Positions 57,801-64,000 of a stretch of 64,000 nt of DNA are shown piece after piece. The DNA comes from Amphibalanus amphitrite (lineage: Eukaryota > Arthropoda > Thecostraca > Balanomorpha > Balanidae), in NCBI RefSeq assembly GCF_019059575.1, contig NW_024881842.1, forward strand, positions 62,001-126,000, read 5' to 3'. Both the position numbers and the translations under genes were made by a program. How positions within the stretch are numbered: position 1 is the stretch's first letter; the number at the start of each line of letters is the position of its first letter. Under the pieces are notes generated by a model. The model was not told where the DNA came from. It was given only the letters and a program-made list of their open reading frames with translations, and searched no databases.

Positions 57801-59870
57801 GGCTGACCTCTCATGAACGGCCCGCCTGGATGACATTTCATGACTCTGGAAGCAGCTCACAGCTCTCTCAACACCTTTGCTCTTTAGAGTCGCACCGCAC
57901 CCGCAGGTTTTCCAGATCACGCCTGGTCTCACGGTTCACGGTTTCGGTTCGCATATCCGGCGCGCTCCCGTCGCTTCTCTGTGAGTCGGCTCTCCGTGAG
58001 TCGGTTCTCCGTGAGTTGGCTCTCCATGAGCCGGCTGCGCTACGGCTATCGGTCGGCGATCAGTGCCCAGACGTTTCCCTGTTCTGCACCAGACGGGTTT
58101 TGTCACCAGAGAGCCGACCGGCCCCCGGCCGGCCTTGGAAACATTCCTCGTCCAGCGAGCCGACCGCGGTGGCCGGACGCGCTGATGAATTGCCGGTCGT
58201 TCTCGACTTCAACCGTCGCGCGGTCACGCTCGTAGTTTTCACAAAGGCAAACCTGGCTACAAAGTCAAACGCTCGACCCGGGAAGTGAGTGGCTGGACGA
58301 AGATGGATCGAGCGTCAACTGAGTGACCGAGATGACCGCATGAACCGGATCTCGAGAGCTGAGAGTTATTACAGCTCTCTGACGCGCTGCTCGACAGCTC
58401 GTTAGGCGGACTGGGGTCGTGTCATTGCTCTGTGGTTTGGGGAGGAATTCAGGTGATCGCCGATACAGTCACGATCTCTGCGAACTACACCGCGGGACGG
58501 CCGACCGCGCTGCTGGTGAGACGGTGTGGTGGAGCGAGCCGATGAGGCGCCGTGGCTTGTGTCCATTGTTTGCTCCATTCACAACCACCACATCCGTTCT
58601 GCTGTCTTCATTCTGGAACGGAACTTCCTCCACCAGCACGCCTCTGGTTTCCGACCCGAGCTCACTCCCGTCCAACTTCATCTGGCCACGGCCGGCAACT
58701 CTTTTTCATTTCCTCTCCGGCAACAAAAACTTCTGAGGCGGACGCGTCGAAAACGTCGATCGGCCCGACGAAGAGTCATCGCGCGGCTTTGATGGCGCCG
58801 CGGTAGGGCCGATTGTCCATTGTGCCTACAACAAGCGGTCGGTCGCTTGGCGGCCGCCGCTGCACGGTCGGTCATTGATTTCTGTATCATGTGCCCGGTC
58901 GGGCGGGTAATCCCACCGCCATTATGGGGCCAACGGGGCCAAAATTGCAGCCCGCCCGTCAGACGCGATGGATGGAGGGTGCCGACGCGCCGGGCCTGGG
59001 CTCGCGCCAGCGACGGGTGCGCACCGTCAGGGGAAAATGCCGGTCCGTATCGCCTTCCAACGTGTGTTTAGCGTTCACCCGTACCGCTTTTGGTAGCAAT
59101 CTTACACGCGCTTGCACACGAATAGATCGGTAATTTGGAGCACGAATGGCAGCAGCAAACAAGAGTGCTGACGACAAAAATGGCATTCATACTCGATATA
59201 GGATGCATCGATTACCACCTGTGTACTTGCGCTAATCGTCCGAGCGGTCAGCTGGCTGGATACTGTCGCCGTATCGCCCCCACACGTGAGCCGTTCGTGC
59301 ATTGGTAGCGTGGCGGTGGTGGCAGTGGCGGTGGTGGCGGCCCCAGGACCCACTGCCGTAGTCCCGCGGTGTTTGCCCGACCACAGTGGGGCGGCCGCCA
59401 TTGCCTCCGCTCCCGAATGTCTGGACAAACAGGACCTGTCACGGTGCGATCGGCGCTCACCGACGCTCTCACGCCCCGCTGCGGCGCGGTGGCGGACCCG
59501 CCGAGCCGGACACCACCGGCAGTGATTGCTGATTGCGATCGACGCGACGGCAAGCCGGCATCCGCAGCCACTGTTCCTAACGAGCTGCGCCGACCGCGCC
59601 CTGCGCGCCGCCCCTCCCGTCCTGGGGGGAGGGTGATCGTGACGAGGCTCGGTCCGTCTCGGACACGCTGACACCGGATCCTGACCGGCATCGATTCGGG
59701 TCGAGTCGTGTCGGCGACCGCGCGGACCCGAGGGGACCCACCCAGCGCCGGTGGTGGACGGCCTCGCTGCGGTAGGCAGCGCTGGCGTCGGGTGGCAGCC
59801 TGGTACGCTGGCCTGCAAGCTGTTATGCAAGAAGGCGACACCTGGCTTGCATGCCGTCATGGTGTGCCGG
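54841..59870. other. Long CpG-rich region without recognisable genes
   Basis: CpG is frequent throughout, most densely at 54841-55740 and 55960-59870. Several frames exceed 150 codons on both strands (for example 54955-55734 plus, 59102-59860 minus) and overlap each other. All are Arg/Pro/Ala/Ser-rich, and none shows a motif I know. A 15 bp tandem repeat lies at 57981-58040. The region could be promoters, untranslated exons or introns of a host gene whose coding exons lie outside. Confidence 0.4.
57981..58040 (+). repeat. 15 bp tandem repeat, 4 copies
   Basis: GTGAGTCGGCTCTCC repeats at 57981, 57996 and 58011, with a diverged fourth copy at 58026. The period is exactly five codons. Confidence 0.85.
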
Positions 59871-62800
59871 TGTGGTGTCTGATTTCCGCCGCAGCTAGGT
59901 CAGTGGTGCACCCGCACAGTGCACGGTCGGTCTCGAGGCTACCTGTTCTCTCCCAGGTAACATGATGCCCCGGGTGTGCACCAGGCGGCAGTCCTGGCGT
60001 TATGAACTCGTTGCTAGCGTGCACAAGACACTTGGGGCAGGCTTGAACGTGCTCTTGCTTTGCTTCAGTTTTATTTACATCCAGGTGATTAGACTCCGGA
60101 TAGCATGACTAACGCATGTGGCTGATGCTGAACTGAATGTGTATTCCGATTTCTGCTGCTGCACGGATGCTTGCTGAGGTTGCCAATGGAGCGTCTAACC
60201 GTCTAACATCCTCGGTGCCCTGGCTATAATCGGTTTGAAAAGCTGATCTGCAGGAGCGGGGCGCGTGAGGTGCATCCCACATACCGTTCAACCCTACCAC
60301 GCCGGCTGGCGCACGGCATGCACCGAGAACGTGCGTGCGATCGCGCCCCCCAGTCCGTCAAACGGCCGGCGATATGCACAGGCCACAATGGGGTGCCCAT
60401 ATCGACCATCTATATTGGCCGGCGATCCGGCTGATGGATCGGCCCGGGAGTAGGGAACGCGTAACAAGTGGAGCTGTTGTTCGAAGTGCAGGTGCGGAGA
60501 CGCGTGCGCGAGCTGCGGGACTGGTGGAGGGCGCTAGTGGGAGGTGGTTGATCTGATTTAATGACGCTGGTTGTGCTGCTGCGTGCGTGTTGGCAGCTGC
60601 TTTTCCTCATAAGTGTGCCATTACTCATCGAGTAAAAGGACAGCTTGCATGCCGACTGTGGGTGCTCATAATGACTGTGTTTTGTCATAGTTAGCTGATA
60701 TGTTATTATGCCGATCGGTTGTACTGAACCACTTTTATTTCAATCACAACCTGTCGGATTGTTAAGATCCCATGTATCAGCATTATTTCCCAAATAAATT
60801 CAGCAGTGTTTCTGTCTACAGACGCATGTAGGGTCACCATAACTATGATCAGACTTTATTATTGTCGAAGGAACTGCAGCAAATACCGCATTTGTTGACA
60901 CCATCTGTTTGCAAAAACTTTGCGAACTGTTTTTGGCAGGTCGGCGTGTTTTCGCTGCGCCTTGTTTATTCTGCCGACCGCAATTTTCAGAATACTGGGC
61001 CTTGTATTTCAAACGCCGATGATCTGGCCAACAATCGGGAAAAGTTTTGAACTCTAGCTTCAACACCTACAGAGGTTAAGACTGAAAGTGAAATGATAAA
61101 TAAATTATTTCATGAAATTAGGAAGTCGGTTTTACTAGTTCGCGCAGATTATATCAAAGTCATCTTGGAAACCAGTGCCCAGTAGGTACCTACCATCTTG
61201 ACCATGTTTTTCTTTCTTTCTTTTGTCTGTTTTCCAATTACTTTCATGCAGACCATTAGTGAAAAAAAGTCGTTGTCTCCCGCACCCTCATCACAGAAAC
61301 ATAGAGAATCTGGGATTTGCCTGATCTCTTGTGATCCCCCTATTTCCAGTCCAGCATATTTCCGTGTTTTCTGTGTCCCCGCGGCCAATAAGGCGGCGTG
61401 CTTTCTCTGTCCGGTTTAGGGCCACTCTGTCCCGGCCCGTTATCTGTTGTTTGTGCCGACTTCTGCGCGTGACACGGGGACGTGCCTCTCCACTAATACG
61501 CCGTTTCCATACATTTGCTGGACCTGTTACGACATTGAATTACATTAAGCGTCACTTAGGCGGTGGTTCGGGACCGAATCTGACTGTTCCATTTTTGTAA
61601 CTGCCTCCTGAGTGGGGATTTGAAGGCGGAATTTGCCCCGCGGGCCGCCTGCCTGACTGGAAAAGCCGATCGACTCAGCTTTGAGTAGCGCTTACACCTG
61701 GACGTTTAATACGACGGAGCGCGATGGCCACATCGCCGGGCCACCTGCTTTTGAGTCCGCTTACTTTTCCCATTTCATTATACCGGGCCGACTCCTGAAA
61801 ATGATTGAATAATGTATCATTCCGTGCCGACGGCTGGGTTGTTATGATATCCGACGCACGCGAGGTCGTCAGGACCTGTAAAGCAGAGCCTCGGTCTTCG
61901 GCCCGGTCCAAATAGAAGCCCGCTCTTTCCCTGGCTGTCAGATCGACCGCACAGCTCGACAGCCGACACCGGGTCCGTGAAGCGTCAGTGAACAAATAAA
62001 CAAGCACGCTCACTCGGCCATGAAGGCCGTTATTAATCGTCGGGCTGCCGTAGTGATAAACCTTGACATCAACCACTAGGCCAGCGCAGCAGCATCGATC
62101 AACGGTGTTTGGGACGGTGTTTCAAACAACAGTAGCATCGCGCAAGGAGAAGCGTCAGGTAAAGAAGCGAAACGTGTCACATGGATTGCGACGAAGTGAG
62201 CGAAGTGGAAAAGAAAAAGGGCGATGGGTGGAGGTGGGCTGAGAGAAAAAGGCACAGGAGAGGAGCTATATTGTTTACAAAAACAGCGGCCCGCGAGCGG
62301 CCGCACCAGCGGGTGGGACAGCCGCGTCTCGCAGCAAGATGGATCCGCTGTTTTGCTTTGTTGCCGGTCTGCTTATTGAAACACGACATTACCTGTCTGT
62401 CGCGCGGCACCCCAACCAGGTACACAACTCGTACAGTGGGTCTATTTAAGATCTCCAGAGCCACCACGTGGCGCTACGGTCGGGGTAGGGCGAGTCCAAA
62501 TCCCGAGGGGAGCGAGGTCACCGGTCATTGTGGGGAAGGAGGGAGGGGGGGGGGTGACGCGCTGCTATCGCGGGGTGGAGCGTGCGTAGCGCCGGGAGCG
62601 GGCCGCCCGCCACTGCGCCGCGGCTGAGGGGAGGGGAAGCTGGTTGCGGGTGCGCTCCCTCAGGTATGGTGGTATCTCGGGTGGTGTTTCACCAGTGATA
62701 TCTGCTGACGTCACACTTGTGGTAGTGTTGGAGCAATGGGCTTGTTCACGTCTCCGTGGAAACCCAATTTGACACGTAGTAATAGCAGCGTCCTGCGATC

Positions 62801-63240
62801 GCCGGTGAAACATCACCCTGTTCATGTGAAGCCAGCAAGAATGCGACTGAAGGGAATAGCTATCTCAAACAAACGGGCAAGCGAAATGCAACGCCTCAAA
62901 CTTGCAGCAAAAATGTTAACCAATCATAATTGAAATCGTGGACCTATACTTTCAGTCGATCCTTGCATGATGTGTAAGGCTTTTCTAAATTTATATTCAG
63001 TTACATAATTTCTTTCATTATTTGACACGCTCAGCCATGATGGGTTTTTATCGGATCGAAAAGAATCACGAGTTGAAATGGGTCCAGAGAAACGACCAAA
63101 AATAAAAAATGAAAATTCATGAAACTCAGCAAAACATTAAAATAAATATATAGGTGCGACAATTTTGACTTTGTTAAGAGGATATCGGGAAAGATAAATC
63201 ACCGTGCTTGTCAGTTGTCAGTATTGCAGTAAAAGGAAAG
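59871..63240. other. Gene-poor unique sequence
   Basis: No gene, element end or RNA gene is recognised. There is a GC-rich patch at 62270-62650 and AT-rich sequence from 62900 on. Confidence 0.45.
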
Positions 63241-63256
63241 GTTTTGGCTAGTATCT

Positions 63257-63345
63257 AGATAAAACCAGAGCCGAGTGGGGCTCGAACCCACGATATCGCA
63301 CTCGGCACACAGATCACCCAGCCCCAACGCTACGAACACCTGTCG
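63257..63345 (-). repeat. tRNA-like fragment or SINE head
   Basis: On the minus strand GTGGGTTCGAGCCCCAC forms a perfect T-arm with a B box (GGTTCGAGCC). TAGCGTTGGGG, resembling an A box, lies about 33 bases upstream. The sequences that should form the acceptor stem do not pair, so this is not a functional tRNA gene. A tRNA pseudogene or the head of a SINE is likely. Confidence 0.45.
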
Positions 63346-63463
63346 CCCTGCGTCCCTGCGCAGCTTGCTGGATAGTGTTTCCGCCAAAATTGTTCGTTGA
63401 ATGTCTGACGTCTGTGAATGTCACGAGGCCAAGCCCAAAGGTAAATGAGGGAGCCGAACCAGG

Positions 63464-63893
63464 TGCTGAAAATGAGGCCGCCGCTTTCTGGTCCCGGCGT
63501 TTTATTCTCCGGGTGGGTTAGCCCCGTTGAGCGCTTAGCCTTTCGGGACCCTCTCAGAGCCGCGGTTGTTTTCGCCGCTCAGCCCATTCGAGATGCAAAG
63601 TTGATAGTCACACGAACTTTATTTGAGGCCCCCGAATATACGACTTCGAAACTGATCGATTCTACAGAACCTTTTTCTTTCATCTAATGCATACATTTAA
63701 CAGTGACTCCAGACTAGGCTGGTTTGGCTGGCCCTAAATAAGCTTCGTGTGACTATTAACTTTGCATCTCGACTGGGGCGCGCGGCGAAAACAACCGCGA
63801 CCCTGAGTGGGTCTCGAAAGGCTAAACGCTGGACGGGATTAGCCCGCCCGGAGAATAAAACGCCGGGACCAGAAAGCGGCCTCATTTCCAGCA
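63464..63893. repeat. Long inverted repeat, two 165 bp arms, about 87% identical
   Basis: The arm 63464-63630 matches the reverse complement of 63730-63893 over its whole length, with one 3 bp indel and roughly 22 mismatches. About 100 bp separates them. It is either a foldback MITE or two opposed copies of one repeat. A frame of about 55 codons is open through both arms and reads nearly the same peptide (SGPGVLFSG, LAFRDPLR, RDAKLIVTR). No known protein is recognised. Confidence 0.85.
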
Positions 63894-64000
63894 ACCGTTA
63901 GGCCGGGTTGAACCAGGCTGGACCGGGGTCTTACACCCAATCATGATCATTGATCATACAAAACAGAAGTTAGTTTCGGGTCATATATTCTTATGATTTT
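63894..64000. other. Window end, nothing recognised
   Basis: Short flank of the inverted repeat. No feature is seen. Confidence 0.4.

Noticed and set aside
59102-59860. 252-codon minus-strand frame
   Set aside because: No known motif, Arg/Ala/Thr-rich composition, and it overlaps long frames in other phases and on the opposite strand, as expected in CpG-rich DNA.
63257-63345. Functional tRNA gene
   Set aside because: The T-arm and B box are good but the acceptor stem cannot form, so it is listed only as a tRNA-like fragment.

Overview
The window looks like nuclear DNA from an invertebrate animal. It is gene-poor and microsatellite-rich, AT-rich stretches alternate with CpG-rich stretches, and almost every structure that can be resolved is a transposable element of a typical metazoan class. 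Two core-promoter-like sites have arthropod-style initiators, and the mix of elements would suit a crustacean or another marine arthropod. I cannot name the species. I find no bacterial gene organisation, no rRNA and no intact tRNA gene. No host protein-coding gene can be asserted with confidence; there is one candidate exon (4482-4797) and a few candidate promoters.

Layout, left to right. At 1-7 kb: a 32-33 bp minisatellite, a 24 bp palindrome, and a 1.18 kb piggyBac-type non-autonomous element with TTAA flanks that carries clusters of AGGTCA repeats. At 7-13 kb: a 300 bp CT tract, then a composite block (8268-12998). This block is bounded by an inverted repeat and filled with a 183/189 bp satellite. 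The satellite is interrupted by a 5'-truncated LINE and by a hAT-type MITE that is itself a head-to-tail dimer. At 14.8-20.4 kb: a complete, apparently very young BEL/Pao retrotransposon with matching 297 bp LTRs, a 5 bp target duplication and an uninterrupted 1649-codon Gag-Pol frame. At 21.9-22.6 kb: a 31 bp minisatellite and a PIF/Harbinger MITE with TTA flanks. At 29.6 kb: a 155 bp hAT MITE. At 35.5-37.5 kb: a 1.97 kb hAT-type non-autonomous element that contains a perfect 31 bp stem palindrome. At 38-45.8 kb: further inverted-repeat elements and microsatellites. At 46.7-50.7 kb: a LINE with an uninterrupted 1244-codon frame (a 2A-like motif, endonuclease, reverse transcriptase). At 51-63 kb: a long CpG-rich region without a convincing protein-coding frame. 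At 63.2-63.9 kb: a tRNA-like fragment and a long inverted repeat.

The two autonomous elements (BEL/Pao at 14794-20386 and the LINE at 46685-50700) supply reverse transcription and integration functions for themselves. The DNA elements seen here all lack transposase and must have been moved by enzymes encoded elsewhere. The points most worth a second look are the inverted-repeat-bounded satellite block with its datable nested insertions, the apparent SCAN-like capsid region in a BEL/Pao Gag, the 2A-like motif behind a hydrophobic leader in the LINE, and a short sequence motif shared by otherwise unrelated repeats.
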